The notes: generated from the sequence alone by a model not told the origin. DNA of 64,000 bases from Bradyrhizobiaceae bacterium Ga0074131 (GCA_001464035.1 LNEC01000006.1:62001-126000); one strand, 5' to 3'; numbered from the stretch's first letter, positions 50,517-61,750 are shown. Made by a program: numbers and translations.

Positions 50517-50897
50517 TCAGCCGCCGCTCTTGGTCGGCAATCCCGCGGCCTTCCAGCCCAATATCCCCCCCGCGAGATGCTTGTCGTAGGCAAAACCTGC
50601 AGCCTGCGCCGCCATCGAGGCCGTCACCGATCGCTTGCCGGAGCGGCAGGCGAATACCACCTGCTTGCCTCGAGGGTTAGGAATATCCTTGGGATCGAAG
50701 GTCGAAAGCGGAACGACAACCGCGCCCGGGTAGGCTTCGGCTGCGATCTCGTTCAGTTCGCGAACGTCGACCAGGAGATAGCGGCCCTCCGCCATTCCCT
50801 TCGACACGTCTTCCGGCATCAAATCGCGCACCCGATGACCCTGATCCGCCACTGCAATCCCCCCAAAGTGACCGTTACGAGCGAATTCAGCTGACAT
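50517..50897 (-). CDS. rhodanese-like domain protein
   Basis: YLLVDVRELNEIAAEAYPGAVVVPL; VVFACRSGKRSVTAS. Confidence 0.88.
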   Translation of the reverse strand: MSAEFARNGHFGGIAVADQGHRVRDLMPEDVSKGMAEGRYLLVDVRELNEIAAEAYPGAVVVPLSTFDPKDIPNPRGKQVVFACRSGKRSVTASMAAQAAGFAYDKHLAGGILGWKAAGLPTKSGG

Positions 50898-50993
50898 CGA
50901 TCGGTCGCCCCTTCGCACCAAAGTCGCCTCTGGCGCTTCGAAAATCAAGCGCCCGAGGCCATTTTGAGAGAAACCTGAGCTGGACAGGACGAG

Positions 50994-52895
50994 CTAGATG
51001 ATGACCTGAGTTCCTACCTCGACCACGCGCCCGGTCGGAATCTGGAAATAGTCGGTGGCATCGTTGGCCGACCGGCTCAGCGCGATGAAAAGGTGATCCT
51101 GCCATAGCGGCATTCCGGACTGCGCGGACGGCTTCAGCGAGCGCCGCGAGACGAAGAAGGACGTCGCCATGATATCGAACTGCCAGCCGAGCTTGCGTGC
51201 GATCACCAGCGCCTTCGGCACGTTCGGCGACTCCATGAAACCGAAGCGCAGCCGGACGGTCGAGAATTTTTCGCTGATCTTTTCCATCCGGACGCGCTCG
51301 GCGACGTCGACGCGCGGTGTCTGCGCGGTCTCGATGGTCAGGATCACATTGTGCTCGTGCAGCACCTTGTTGTGCTTGAGATTATGCAGCAGCGCGGTCG
51401 GCACGAAACTGGGGTCGCTGGTGAGAAACACCGCGGTGCCCTTGACGATGTGGGGCGGACGCTTTTCCAGGCTCTTGATCAAGTCATTGAGCGGCACCTC
51501 GATGCGCCGCGTCTTCAACACGAGGATCGCGGCGCCGCGACGCCAGGTCCAGATCATGACCGCCATGACAATGCCGAACAGCAGCGGTACCCAGGCACCT
51601 TCAAGCAGCTTCAGCAGATTGGCACTGAAAAAAGTCATGTCGACGATAACGAACGGCGCGACCACCGCGGCGGCTGTGGCCGCGCGCCAGTTCCACAACT
51701 TCCAGATCACAACGAAACCCATGATGCCGTCGACGACCATGGTCGTGGAGACGGCGATGCCATAGGCTGAGGCCAATCCGCTCGAGCTACGGAACAGCAG
51801 CACCAGCATCAATACGCCGATCAGCAACAGCCGGTTCACGCGCGGCAGATAGATTTGCCCGGCGTGGGTCTCTGAGGTGTAGCGGACCTCGAAGCGCGGC
51901 AGCAGGCCGAGCTGAACCGCTTGGCGGACCAGCGAAAAGGCCCCCGTGATCACGGCCTGGCTCGCAATGACCGTCGCCGCGGTCGCCAGCACGACCAGCG
52001 GTATCAACAGCATTTCCGGAACCAGCCGGTAGAATGAGTTTTCAATCGCGGCAGGATTGGCAAGCACCAATGCTCCTTGGCCGAAGTAGTTGATCAGCAG
52101 CGCGGGCAACACGAAGTAGAACCATCCGGCCTGGATCGGCTTGCGCCCAAAGTGCCCAAGATCCGCATACAGCGCCTCGCCGCCGGTCACCGCGAGAAAA
52201 ACCAGCCCCAGCGTCACCAGGCCGACGGTTCCGTGCGAGAGCATGAATTGGATCGCATACCAGGGATTGATCGCCGCCAGCACCGAGGGATCGTCGCTGA
52301 TATGGATCAGCCCCAGTACCGCCAGGGTGGCGAACCAGATCACCATGACCGGCCCAAAAGCCGCCGCGACGCGGGCGGTACCGCTGCTTTGAACCGAGAA
52401 CAGCACGACGAGAATGAAAACCGTCAGCGGCACCACGTAAGGTTCAAGCGCCGGCGCTGCGAGCTTGAGACCTTCGACCGCCGACAATACCGAAATTGCC
52501 GGCGTGATCATGCAGTCGCCGAGGAACATCGAAGCGCCGATCACGCCCAGCGCCAGCAATGGCCAGCTTCGGCGGCCGAGCGCACGATGACCCAGCGCCA
52601 TCAACGAAAGCGTGCCGCCTTCGCCGTTGTTGTCGGCGCGCAGCAACAGCAGCACGTACTTTGCGGTGACGACGATAAACAGCGACCACAAGATCAGCGA
52701 CAAGACACCGAGCACGATCTCTCGCGTTACCGGTCCGCCATGCGCCGCGGCGTGGACAGCCTCGCGAAACGCATACAGCGGCGAGGTACCGATATCGCCG
52801 AACACCACGCCGATACTTCCCAGCGTCAGGGCCCAGAAGCGGGTGGTGGCTGGCGGGGCCTCATGGGCTTCGGATGATGGAACGCTGGAAGCCAT
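50994..52895 (-). CDS. kup: KUP/HAK/KT family potassium transporter
   Basis: [47 protein letters not shown]. Confidence 0.95.
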   Translation of the reverse strand: MASSVPSSEAHEAPPATTRFWALTLGSIGVVFGDIGTSPLYAFREAVHAAAHGGPVTREIVLGVLSLILWSLFIVVTAKYVLLLLRADNNGEGGTLSLMALGHRALGRRSWPLLALGVIGASMFLGDCMITPAISVLSAVEGLKLAAPALEPYVVPLTVFILVVLFSVQSSGTARVAAAFGPVMVIWFATLAVLGLIHISDDPSVLAAINPWYAIQFMLSHGTVGLVTLGLVFLAVTGGEALYADLGHFGRKPIQAGWFYFVLPALLINYFGQGALVLANPAAIENSFYRLVPEMLLIPLVVLATAATVIASQAVITGAFSLVRQAVQLGLLPRFEVRYTSETHAGQIYLPRVNRLLLIGVLMLVLLFRSSSGLASAYGIAVSTTMVVDGIMGFVVIWKLWNWRAATAAAVVAPFVIVDMTFFSANLLKLLEGAWVPLLFGIVMAVMIWTWRRGAAILVLKTRRIEVPLNDLIKSLEKRPPHIVKGTAVFLTSDPSFVPTALLHNLKHNKVLHEHNVILTIETAQTPRVDVAERVRMEKISEKFSTVRLRFGFMESPNVPKALVIARKLGWQFDIMATSFFVSRRSLKPSAQSGMPLWQDHLFIALSRSANDATDYFQIPTGRVVEVGTQVII

Positions 52896-53142
52896 GATGC
52901 CTGAAAACGCTTTGTCGGTTGAGGTACCCCGGGCCGGCTATCGACGCCTTCTTAGAAAGCTTGTCAACCGATTCACCCCGGAGCTTGTCGGTTGTGACTG
53001 AATTGAACCCGGCTCTGGTCATTTGTCCTGACGCGTTCTCTTTACACGAACCCGCATCCGCGTGGTGGAAAACGCTATGGCAGCGCTTGCATGCGGAACC
53101 TGGCCGCAACGTAGGAATACGGTATCCTGGTAATCCGGGTGG

Positions 53143-53970
53143 CTATGGCTTCAGGCCGGGGGGTAGCGGGGGGTCCTCACGCATCAGCGTGATGGTCACG
53201 CGGCGGTTTGCCGACAGCGTCGGATCGTCGGGAAACAGCGGCTGACTATCCGCCCTTCCCGAGACGGCAAAGATGTGAGCAGACGGCACGCCTTCCCATT
53301 CGAGGATCTGGCGCACGGCGTTGGCACGGTCCGCCGAAAGATCGAACGGCCCATACTCGTTTCGTGACGGCACGAAGCCGGCCGCGGTGTGCCCGACAAT
53401 CGAGATGCGAAGCGGCGTCGCCTTGAGCGGTCCCGCAAGCTTCTGGATCAGCCGCCGGGTGCGGTCATATGGCGCCTTGGAGCCGTCGGCGAACATCGAC
53501 CTTCCGTCCTGGTCGACGATTTCCAGGTTAAGGCCTGCATTGGTTTCCTCAAACATGATGTGTTTGGATATTTCGGTCAGCTCCGGCATGTCCTGCAACG
53601 CCTGCCGCAGCGAAGCCGAGGCCAGCGCGAATTCGCGGTCGACCTTCAGCTTGGCGCCAGCGATCCGGTTGCGATCCTGCTGGTCCGGGGTCGGCGTATT
53701 GGAGGCTTCCTCAGGGGGGATATGCGCGCTGTTCTTCAATTTCGCTCGGGTCGGCAGCCCGTCGGATTCGATGACTCCGGAATAGCGCGCCTCGGTCTGC
53801 ACGCCGAATGCGTCGCGCATCGAACCGGCGACGATCTTGAGCTTGTCCTGATCCTGATTTGAGAACGCCACCAGCATCACGAAAAATGCCAGCAGCAAGG
53901 CCATCAGATCGGCAAAGGTCACGAACCAGCCGTGCCCGCCATGTGCTTCTTCGCGTTTTTTCTTGGCCAT
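53143..53970 (-). CDS. motB: MotB-like flagellar motor/OmpA domain protein
   Basis: HGGHGWFVTFADLMALLLAFFVMLVAFSNQDQDKL; C-terminal OmpA domain LSADRANAVRQILEWEGV. Confidence 0.88.
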   Translation of the reverse strand: MAKKKREEAHGGHGWFVTFADLMALLLAFFVMLVAFSNQDQDKLKIVAGSMRDAFGVQTEARYSGVIESDGLPTRAKLKNSAHIPPEEASNTPTPDQQDRNRIAGAKLKVDREFALASASLRQALQDMPELTEISKHIMFEETNAGLNLEIVDQDGRSMFADGSKAPYDRTRRLIQKLAGPLKATPLRISIVGHTAAGFVPSRNEYGPFDLSADRANAVRQILEWEGVPSAHIFAVSGRADSQPLFPDDPTLSANRRVTITLMREDPPLPPGLKP

Positions 53971-54000
53971 GCTATGTCCGCGCCTATATTTCGCTGTCGA

Positions 54001-54774
54001 TCAAGCAGCAACCAGTTCGCCTTCTTCGTGGCGATGTTTTTCGGGCAGATAGGCCAGCAGCATTTCACGCACCAGGGTCGGGCTCTTGGAATCGCGGATC
54101 ATCAGGATGCCATCGATGATCAACGTGCGGTTGGTTTCCTCGTCGATCAGCTTGCCATGCAGTTTGTCAGCGATCGGCAGGCAGATCAGGTTTGCCACGA
54201 GCGCACCGTAAAGCGTCGCCAGCAGAGCCACCGCCATGAAGGGTCCGAGCTTGGAGGGGTCCGACATGTTCGAGAACATCTGCACCATGCCGAGCAGCGT
54301 GCCGATCATGCCGAAAGCCGGCGCGCAGTCGCCGATGGCGCGATAGATCTTCGACCCTTCATTCAGATGCAGCAGGAAATTGTCGCGGTCGCGCTCGAGA
54401 TTGTCGCGGATGAACTCCAGATCGTAGCCGTCGGCCACGTAGCGAATCCCCTTGGCGAGGAACGGCTCAGAGGTTTCGACCTTTTCAAGGCCGACCGGAC
54501 CCTGCTTGCGCGCGATCTCCGCGATGCGGGCCAGTTCGTCGACCAGGTCGCGCGCCGAGAGACTGCTCAGCGTAAAGGCGAATTTGGCGCCGAGCGGCAG
54601 GCCATGGAGCATCGCCGACATCGGGAACCGGATCAGCGTCGCGGCAAACGAGCCGCCGAAGATGATGATGACGGCATGGATGTCATAAAACATCCGAAAG
54701 TCGCCGCCCATTAGGATGAGCGTGCACAGTACGATCGCGCCGGCGATCAGGCCAAGCAGGGTGGCGATATCCAT
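54001..54774 (-). CDS. motA: MotA-like proton-channel protein
   Basis: MDIATLLGLIAGAIVLCTLILMGGDFRMFYDIHAVIIIFGGSFAATLI; CAPAFGMIGTLLGMVQMF. Confidence 0.88.
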   Translation of the reverse strand: MDIATLLGLIAGAIVLCTLILMGGDFRMFYDIHAVIIIFGGSFAATLIRFPMSAMLHGLPLGAKFAFTLSSLSARDLVDELARIAEIARKQGPVGLEKVETSEPFLAKGIRYVADGYDLEFIRDNLERDRDNFLLHLNEGSKIYRAIGDCAPAFGMIGTLLGMVQMFSNMSDPSKLGPFMAVALLATLYGALVANLICLPIADKLHGKLIDEETNRTLIIDGILMIRDSKSPTLVREMLLAYLPEKHRHEEGELVAA

Positions 54775-55288
54775 CTTATACTCCGACGCGTACGCAAACG
54801 ACCGGCCATTCTGGGCGGTGGCGCGGCCCATCCGGAGCCGCGCAACACGAACCCTACGTCGCTGCCATTAAAGACGCGTAAAGGATAAGCTCCCGAACGA
54901 CCGCAATGAAGGAACGGGCCAACCATCAACGCTTTGCTAACCATCATGGCCAGCGCGAGCCCGGACCCCGACTGGCCGCATCGCTGAGCCGGGCCCGCGG
55001 CGCGCCGGTCGCCCCTCGCGCGTACCGGTCGGCGCGGCAGTTCCGCCTGCATCATCAGGCCTTGAACCCCGAAGCGCTCTCGAAAAATGAAAAGCGGGCC
55101 AGCTTGTATGCCTGGACTTCAGATGCCAAAGACCGGCAAGGCTGGGTTGACAAAATAACCGTCGAGGATCTCGATCAAAACAGGACAGGCGTCATCGCGA
55201 GTTCTTCAACGGACGCGATGAACCTTGGACACATCACACAAAGCTGGCCGAGCAACATGGCGCGGCCGCAATTTTAATTGAGTGATGA

Positions 55289-55323
55289 GGGGCCGCCGGA
55301 TTTCAGACTCAACAGGCGGCCCC
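55289..55323. repeat. strong inverted repeat GGGGCCGCC-N17-GGCGGCCCC
   Basis: 9-bp perfect arms in the gap before hsp20. Confidence 0.5.
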
Positions 55324-55555
55324 AACCTTAGCTTCTTCCTGATTGATCAGCGCCCCAAAGGTCTGGCGACGACGCGCTTCATCGGTGACCTCTCCAGACG
55401 AGCGCGGCACATCGCTATTCTCAAGGAATATCCGATATGTCCGGCGCCCGACTCGAGGAGGTGAATTTGAAGCTGGCCCATTCTTGATCCATATCAATGA
55501 ACTTCGCGTCACGCGGTGGTGCATTTTTTGATTGGAGCGGGATCGCGCCCCGACG

Positions 55556-55614
55556 GTTGATCTTGCTCCGGATCAACGCCTGCCCGGTTTGCGGGCATCC
55601 TAGTGTACAGGAGG
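55556..55614 (+). promoter_or_regulatory. candidate multi-hairpin 5' leader of hsp20, possible RNA thermometer
   Basis: GTTGATC-N8-GATCAAC, TGCCCG-N5-CGGGCA, then TCCT-N7-AGGA overlapping the SD AGGAGG. Confidence 0.4.
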
Positions 55615-55623
55615 ACTTTCCCC

Positions 55624-56160
55624 ATGGCCGAAGTTGCAACCAAATTACCCGTGAAGACCGAGGAAAAGCAAACCGAAGCCAACGCGATCCAGGCATGGCA
55701 GCCGTTCGAAAGCCTGCGTCGCGAGGTCGAGCGGCTTTTCGATAGTTTCGACCGGGACCTTTGGCGGTCTCCGTTCAGCCGCTCGGCTTTCGACATCGCG
55801 CCGCACTGGCGGCGTGAATTGACGGCGACGAGTCCCGCTATCGACATCGTCGAGAAAGAAAATGCCTACGAAGTCACCGCCGAACTGCCGGGAATGGACG
55901 AGAAGAACATCGAGGTAAAGCTCGGCGATGGCGGCTTGACGATCAAGGGCGAGAAACAGGAAGAGAAGGAAGAGAAACGAAAGGGCTATCATCTCCAGGA
56001 ACGTCGCTTCGGCTCGTTCCAGCGCTACTTCGCCGTACCGGAGAGCGTTGACACCGGCAAGATCGAGGCAAACTTCAAGAAGGGCGTGCTGACGGTGACG
56101 CTGCCGAAGAAGCCCGAGGCGCAGAAGCCGGCCAAGAAGATCGACGTCAAGGCAAGTTGA
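55624..56160 (+). CDS. Hsp20/alpha-crystallin small heat shock protein
   Basis: IDIVEKENAYEVTAELPGMDEKNIEVKLGDGGLTIKGEK...FKKGVLTVTLPKK. Confidence 0.95.
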   Translation: MAEVATKLPVKTEEKQTEANAIQAWQPFESLRREVERLFDSFDRDLWRSPFSRSAFDIAPHWRRELTATSPAIDIVEKENAYEVTAELPGMDEKNIEVKLGDGGLTIKGEKQEEKEEKRKGYHLQERRFGSFQRYFAVPESVDTGKIEANFKKGVLTVTLPKKPEAQKPAKKIDVKAS

Positions 56161-56302
56161 GGCCAACGCGGTCTACCAAATGCTTCCGGGTCGCAGGCAT
56201 TCACCGGCCCGGAAGCGGCCCTCAAGCGCGGAGCGGCTGAGGCCGGTCGAGCCGGTCAACACCATCTTGCCGTCCGTCCTCATGCCGACGTCGGCAAAGC
56301 CG

Positions 56303-57052
56303 TCAGTGAATTTCCGCCGATCGTTTCAGCGCCGCCTTTAGTTTCTCCAGCGTAAAATCCTTGCTGCGCGCGATCTCAAGAATCGGCGTTTCGCGGCGGG
56401 CGCAGAGTTCGCAGGCATCCGGCACCTTGGCGGCGATATCGTGCGGGATCACGATCGCACCGTGACTGTCGGCGTGAATGAGATCGTCGGAGCGCACCGT
56501 CATGCCGGCGACGCGGACTTCGCCGCCAAAGCTTTCGGCGTGAACCCAGGCATGCGATGGGCCGATCGAGCCTGCCAGCGCCTGGAAGCCCGGCGCCCAC
56601 TGCGGGATGTCGCGGATCGATCCGTCGGTGACGACGCCGAGACAGCCTAGCGCCTTGTGCACGTTGCTTTGCACCTCGCCCCAGAAAGCGCCGTATCCGG
56701 CGTCGGGGCCGTCAATATCCTGGATCACGGTGATGCGCGGGCCGTGGCCGGTGCCGACATATTCGTAGTAGTCGATGCGCCGTTTGGACTGCTCGTCCGC
56801 AGGCAGGCCTGATTTCACGACCGAGCGGATCGTCACCGTGCGGGCATAACCGACCATCGGCGGCAAATCGGGGAACGGACAGACCAGCGGTTTGGTGGTG
56901 TAGCCGATCAGGCGGCGTTCGGGTGCGACGATTTCCATCGCATTGCAGATGGTCGGGGTGTCGTAGCGCGCCAGTGCCTCGAGCACGGATGCCGGCAGCG
57001 GCGCGGATGCGGATTTCGTCACGTCGTTTCTCTCCAGATTTTGCAGGGCCAT
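56303..57052 (-). CDS. RraA family protein (demethylmenaquinone methyltransferase/HMG aldolase-like)
   Basis: YDTPTICNAMEIVAPE; AFWGEVQSNVHKALGCLGVVTDGSIRDI; DLIHADSHGAIVIPHDIA. Confidence 0.85.
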   Translation of the reverse strand: MALQNLERNDVTKSASAPLPASVLEALARYDTPTICNAMEIVAPERRLIGYTTKPLVCPFPDLPPMVGYARTVTIRSVVKSGLPADEQSKRRIDYYEYVGTGHGPRITVIQDIDGPDAGYGAFWGEVQSNVHKALGCLGVVTDGSIRDIPQWAPGFQALAGSIGPSHAWVHAESFGGEVRVAGMTVRSDDLIHADSHGAIVIPHDIAAKVPDACELCARRETPILEIARSKDFTLEKLKAALKRSAEIH

Positions 57053-57236
57053 ATGAAGCAGCCCATTGATCTGCCTATAGCCGAGATTGGAACCGAACCC
57101 AACTCGGCGGCTCATGTTAAATGTCCCAACGCGCTTTCCAGCGAAGCAGGGAGCCGATTGGCGGATGGGTACCGGTTCGCCTGCAGGAAACGCGTCGAGC
57201 CGGGAGCAGAGAAGTCGCCGACCGCAGGCGGCCGGA

Positions 57237-58127
57237 TCAGTTCAGCCGGGTCGGACGGTCATCCCGATCCGGCTCGGCGACCGGGGATCCGAACGGCGCC
57301 GCGGCAGGATCTGACGGGGCGACATCGGCCGGGGGTACTGCCGCCAGCGCCGCCGCGGCGCGTTGATGGCCGCGATACGCCTTCCAACCCCACGGCAGGC
57401 TGAGAAGATAAAGCACCGAGCCTGTCGATAGAATATGCCAGGGATAACCGATCAGCAGCGCCACGAAGAAAATCACGGAGACGAAAACCGGCAGCACCAT
57501 CTCCGGCGGCACCCGCAAACGCACGGTCTTGCCCGAAAACACCGGCAGGCGCGACACCATCAGGATGGCGATCAAAAGCGTATAGGCGGCGGTCAACATC
57601 ACGGGTGGCGTCGGAACGCCCAAAAATCCGAGGTAGATCGGAAGCAGCACCAGTATCGCACCGGCGGGGGCAGGAACGCCGGTGAAGAAATTCGCCGCAA
57701 AGACCGGCTTGTTCGGATCGTCCATGGTGGCGTTGAAGCGCGCCAGCCGCAGCCCGCCCGAGATCGCGAACACCATCGCGGCGATCCAGCCGACATTGTT
57801 CAGATCGTGCAGGGTCCAGGAATACAGGATTAGACCCGGGGCGACTCCAAAATTGACGAAATCGGCGAGGCTGTCGAGCTCGGCGCCGAACTTCGACTGT
57901 CCCTTGATCATGCGGGCGACGCGGCCATCCACGCCATCGAGCACGGCGGCGAACACGATCGCCGCCACGGCCAGTTCCATTCGCCCTTCAGTGGACAGCC
58001 GGATCGCGGTCAGCCCTGCGCAGATCGCGAGCAGTGTGATGACGTTAGGCACCAGCATCCGCACCGGAATCGGGCGAAATCGGCGGCGGCGCAACTCAGG
58101 GGATTTGGGATCGACGGGTGTCGGCAT
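57237..58127 (-). CDS. pssA: CDP-diacylglycerol-serine O-phosphatidyltransferase
   Basis: CDP-alcohol phosphatidyltransferase motif DGVDGRVARMIKGQSKFGAELDSLADFVNFGVAP; next to psd. Confidence 0.92.
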   Translation of the reverse strand: MPTPVDPKSPELRRRRFRPIPVRMLVPNVITLLAICAGLTAIRLSTEGRMELAVAAIVFAAVLDGVDGRVARMIKGQSKFGAELDSLADFVNFGVAPGLILYSWTLHDLNNVGWIAAMVFAISGGLRLARFNATMDDPNKPVFAANFFTGVPAPAGAILVLLPIYLGFLGVPTPPVMLTAAYTLLIAILMVSRLPVFSGKTVRLRVPPEMVLPVFVSVIFFVALLIGYPWHILSTGSVLYLLSLPWGWKAYRGHQRAAAALAAVPPADVAPSDPAAAPFGSPVAEPDRDDRPTRLN

Positions 58128-58201
58128 CGGTCACATATAGCAAGCGGCAGGCGTCAGCGCCATTGTGGCGGCCGGCCAAGTCAAGCTGCTGGCTGCAACG
58201 G

Positions 58202-58900
58202 TTAATCGGTGCGCCAGGTCCGGCCACCGTCGCCGAGCCTTAAATCGGCCAGGACGGTCTCCCCTGCCACTGCGGTCTGGCCCTCCGCAACCAGCGCCTT
58301 GCTGCCCTCAGGCAGATAGACGTCCAACCGCGAGCCGAAGCGGATCAATCCGAACCGCTCACCGGCGCCGATCGACTGCCCTTCTCGGACGAACGAGACG
58401 ATTCGCCGCGCCACCAGGCCTGCGATCTGGATCACGCCGATGCGGCCGTCCGGGGTCGAGATGACGAGCGAATTGCGCTCATTATCTTCGCTCGCCTTGT
58501 CGAGCTCGGCATTGATGAAGGCGCCCGGCCGGTAGGCGATCCGCTCAATCCTGCCGGTCACCGGGCTGCGGTTCACGTGACAGTTGAACACGCTCATGAA
58601 GACCGAAATGCGCAGCAGCGGCTTGTCGCCGAGACCGAGTTCGGCCGGCGGCATCACCATCGATATCAAGGACACTCGCCCGTCGGCCGGCGACACCACG
58701 ACGCCCTCGCGCAGCGGTGTCACCCGCACCGGATCGCGGAAAAACAGCGCACACCAGACGGTCAGCAGCGTGCCTATCCAGCCCAGCGGCGTCCAGATCC
58801 AGAACAGCAGCAGGCTTGCAAGGGCAAAGCCGCCGATAAACGGATAGCCCTCGGGATGAATAGGTGGAATCTGAGCGCGGATGGAATTGGCGATGGACAT
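58202..58900 (-). CDS. psd: phosphatidylserine decarboxylase
   Basis: [32 protein letters not shown] near the C-terminus. Confidence 0.93.
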   Translation of the reverse strand: MSIANSIRAQIPPIHPEGYPFIGGFALASLLLFWIWTPLGWIGTLLTVWCALFFRDPVRVTPLREGVVVSPADGRVSLISMVMPPAELGLGDKPLLRISVFMSVFNCHVNRSPVTGRIERIAYRPGAFINAELDKASEDNERNSLVISTPDGRIGVIQIAGLVARRIVSFVREGQSIGAGERFGLIRFGSRLDVYLPEGSKALVAEGQTAVAGETVLADLRLGDGGRTWRTD

Positions 58901-58947
58901 CTATGCGTTCACTGTCGGTTGCCCCTCTCCCGTTGCGGAAGATGGGA

Positions 58948-60930
58948 TCAGATTTCGGTCAGTTCCGGCCTGCCCGGCGTCACCAGCGCGTCGTCGACCG
59001 ACGGCGGGATACGGTTCGGCGCCTCGTTGTCGTCGGCAATGCGCGCCAGACGTTCCCGCGCCTCCTGGGCTTCGCGCTGCCTGTTCCACATACTGGCATA
59101 AAGTCCGCCCGATGCCAAAAGCTGGGAGTGCGTGCCGCGTTCGGCGATGCGGCCCTGATCCAGCACGATGATTTCGTCTGCGCCCACGATGGTGGACAGC
59201 CGGTGCGCGATGACCAGCGAGGTGCGGTTGCGCGATACACGCTCCAGCGCATCCTGAATTTCCTGCTCGGTATGGCTGTCGAGCGCCGAGGTCGCCTCGT
59301 CGAGCACCAGGATCGGCGGCGCCTTCAGCACCGTGCGTGCGATCGCGACGCGCTGCTTCTCGCCGCCCGACAATTTCAGGCCGCGTTCGCCGACCTGGGT
59401 CTCGTACCCCTTCGGCGACATCCGGATGAAGCCGTCGATCTGGGCGAGTTGCGCCGCCTCTTCCACTTCGGCATCGGTGGCGTCCCAGCGGCCGTAGCGG
59501 ATGTTGTAACGGATGGTGTCGTTGAACAGCACGGTGTCCTGCGGCACCATGCCGATCGAGGCCCGCAGCGAGGACTGCGTGACCTTCCTGATATCCTGGC
59601 CGTCGATCAGGATCTTCCCGCCTGAGACGTCGTAGAGCCGGAACAACAGCCTCGAGATGGTCGATTTGCCGGCGCCGGAGGGACCCACGATCGCAACCGT
59701 CTTGCCCGCCGGCACCTCGAAGCTCAGTCCCTTGAGTATCTGGCGGTCGGGATCGTAGGAAAACTTCACATCGTCGAAACGCACGCTGCCCGTGGTCACG
59801 ATCAGCGGCTGGGCGTCGGGAACATCCTTGATCTCGGGATTGCGCGACAGCACGCTGAACATCTTCTCGATGTCGATCACGGCCTGCTTGATCTCGCGAT
59901 AAACCATGCCCATGAAATTGAGCGGCTGGTAAAGCTGGATCATCATGGCGTTGATCATGACGAAATCGCCGACCGTATTGGTGCCGTTGCGGACCCCGAC
60001 CGCGCACATCAGCATGGTCGCGGTGAGGCCCGCGGTAAAGATGATTGCCTGTCCGGTATTAAGAACCGCCAGCGAGGTATAGGTCTTCACGCTGTTGCGC
60101 TCGTAGCCTTCCATCGAACGGTCGTAGCGGCTGGCCTCGCGCTGCTCGGCGCTGAAATACTTCACCGTCTCGTAGTTCAGGAGCGAGTCGATCGCCTTGG
60201 TGTTGGCCTCGGTGTCGGACTCGTTCATCTTGCGGCGGATCTCGATCCGCCATTCGGTCGCGACGTAGGTGTAGTACATGAAGATCACGACGGTGATCAT
60301 GGTGACCAGCACGTAGCGCCAGTCGAACTGCCACAGCAGCACGGCCATCAGCAGCGCGACCTCGACCACGGTCGGAACCAGTTGCAGGATTACCATCCGC
60401 ACGATGACTTCGATGCCGGAGCGACCGCGCTCCAGCACCCGCGTCAGCCCGCCGGTCTTGCGCTCCAGGTGAAAGCGCAGCGACAGCTCATGCATGTGGA
60501 CAAAGGTGAGATAGGCAAGCTTGCGCACCGCATGCATCGCCACCCGCGCGAAGATTCCGTCGCGCCACTGTGTCAGCACCGCCATCAGCACGCGCAACCC
60601 GCCGTAGCTGGCGGTCATGATCAGCGGCGAAGCGATCAGCCATAGCATCCAGTTCGAGGCCTGCACCGGCGCGGTATCGGCGCCGGTCAACGCATCGATC
60701 GCCCACTTGAAGGTGAACGGCACTGTCAGCGTCGCGAGCTTCGCGACCAGCAGCAGCACCATCGACCAGATCACGCGCATCTTCAGGTCGGCGCGGTCGC
60801 CGGGCCAGATGTACGGCCACAGATGCGCCAGCGTCCCCATCAGGGTCGCCTGTTCGATCGACTTGTCTCCGGAAGTTCCGTGGGAGGGCGGCACTGCGCC
60901 GGCGCCGGTTTGCGAATCAGCGTGGGCCAT
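58948..60930 (-). CDS. ABC exporter (fused TMD-NBD), Atm1/HMT family
   Basis: TMD with DSLLNYETVKYFSAEQREASRYDRSMEGYE, Walker A VGPSGAGKSTI, LSGGEKQRVAIARTVLKAPPILVLDEATSALD. Confidence 0.92.
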   Translation of the reverse strand: MAHADSQTGAGAVPPSHGTSGDKSIEQATLMGTLAHLWPYIWPGDRADLKMRVIWSMVLLLVAKLATLTVPFTFKWAIDALTGADTAPVQASNWMLWLIASPLIMTASYGGLRVLMAVLTQWRDGIFARVAMHAVRKLAYLTFVHMHELSLRFHLERKTGGLTRVLERGRSGIEVIVRMVILQLVPTVVEVALLMAVLLWQFDWRYVLVTMITVVIFMYYTYVATEWRIEIRRKMNESDTEANTKAIDSLLNYETVKYFSAEQREASRYDRSMEGYERNSVKTYTSLAVLNTGQAIIFTAGLTATMLMCAVGVRNGTNTVGDFVMINAMMIQLYQPLNFMGMVYREIKQAVIDIEKMFSVLSRNPEIKDVPDAQPLIVTTGSVRFDDVKFSYDPDRQILKGLSFEVPAGKTVAIVGPSGAGKSTISRLLFRLYDVSGGKILIDGQDIRKVTQSSLRASIGMVPQDTVLFNDTIRYNIRYGRWDATDAEVEEAAQLAQIDGFIRMSPKGYETQVGERGLKLSGGEKQRVAIARTVLKAPPILVLDEATSALDSHTEQEIQDALERVSRNRTSLVIAHRLSTIVGADEIIVLDQGRIAERGTHSQLLASGGLYASMWNRQREAQEARERLARIADDNEAPNRIPPSVDDALVTPGRPELTEI

Positions 60931-61135
60931 CAAGAAAGACCTGAGGCAGAACGCTCCGCCGATTCGTCGTCGCACCTGATTTTTGGTTCTTCTGCATTCT
61001 GCGTCATATAGAACAATTGCACGCCGCATGCACCCTCAAGGGCATCAATTCTTTGACGATTTGCCCTGTTTGCGGTTCGATTCCCATCGACCTTGTGAAT
61101 CCGGGAGGCTTGACGCCCTTACGTTGCAGTGCCAC

Positions 61136-61750
61136 ATGCCCGACATGAACACGATCAGAACCGTTTGTGTCTATTGCGGCTCCGGCCCCGGCACAAACCC
61201 CCGCTTCGTCGAATCCGCCATCGCATTCGGAAGGACCCTTGCCGAGGACGGCATCCGCCTCGTCTATGGCGGCGGCTCGATCGGGCTAATGGGCGCCGTC
61301 GCCAAGTCGGTGCTCGATCACGGCGGCGCAGTGACCGGCATCATACCCGAATTCCTTACCGTCCGTGAGAACGCGCTCAAGCGCGTTCAGGAACTGATCG
61401 TCACGCCTGATATGCACGAGCGCAAGCGGCTGATGTTCGAGCGCTCCGACGCCTTCGTGGCGCTACCCGGCGGCATCGGCACGCTGGAGGAACTGGTGGA
61501 GCAACTGACCTGGCAGCAACTAGGCCGCCACGCCAAGCCGGTGCTGCTCGCCAACATCGACGGCTTCTGGGAACCGCTGCTCGCCCTGCTCGCGCATATG
61601 CGGGAAACCGAATTTATCCGGCCCACTCTGTCGGTCGACATTCTCAAGGCCGAGTGCGTCGAGGATATCCTGCCGCGCCTGCGCGCGGCCGCCGCGCGCG
61701 TGCCAGAAGGGGCAGAGGTACTGACGCCCGAGCTGGCAAGAAGGCTTTAG
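61136..61750 (+). CDS. LOG family protein (TIGR00730-type Rossmann)
   Basis: VCVYCGSGPGTNP; VYGGGSIGLMGAVA; LPGGIGTLEELVEQLTWQQLG. Confidence 0.93.
   Translation: MPDMNTIRTVCVYCGSGPGTNPRFVESAIAFGRTLAEDGIRLVYGGGSIGLMGAVAKSVLDHGGAVTGIIPEFLTVRENALKRVQELIVTPDMHERKRLMFERSDAFVALPGGIGTLEELVEQLTWQQLGRHAKPVLLANIDGFWEPLLALLAHMRETEFIRPTLSVDILKAECVEDILPRLRAAAARVPEGAEVLTPELARRL

Noticed and set aside
53143-54774. MotA/MotB pair as a non-flagellar proton-driven system (e.g. Zorya-like defence)
   Set aside because: No ZorC/ZorD-type helicase partners adjacent; MotB has an ordinary OmpA peptidoglycan-binding domain, so ordinary stator genes are the simpler call.
54906-55277. 123-aa forward ORF upstream of hsp20
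   Set aside because: No recognisable domain, Arg-rich N-terminus and no clear SD; kept out for lack of support.
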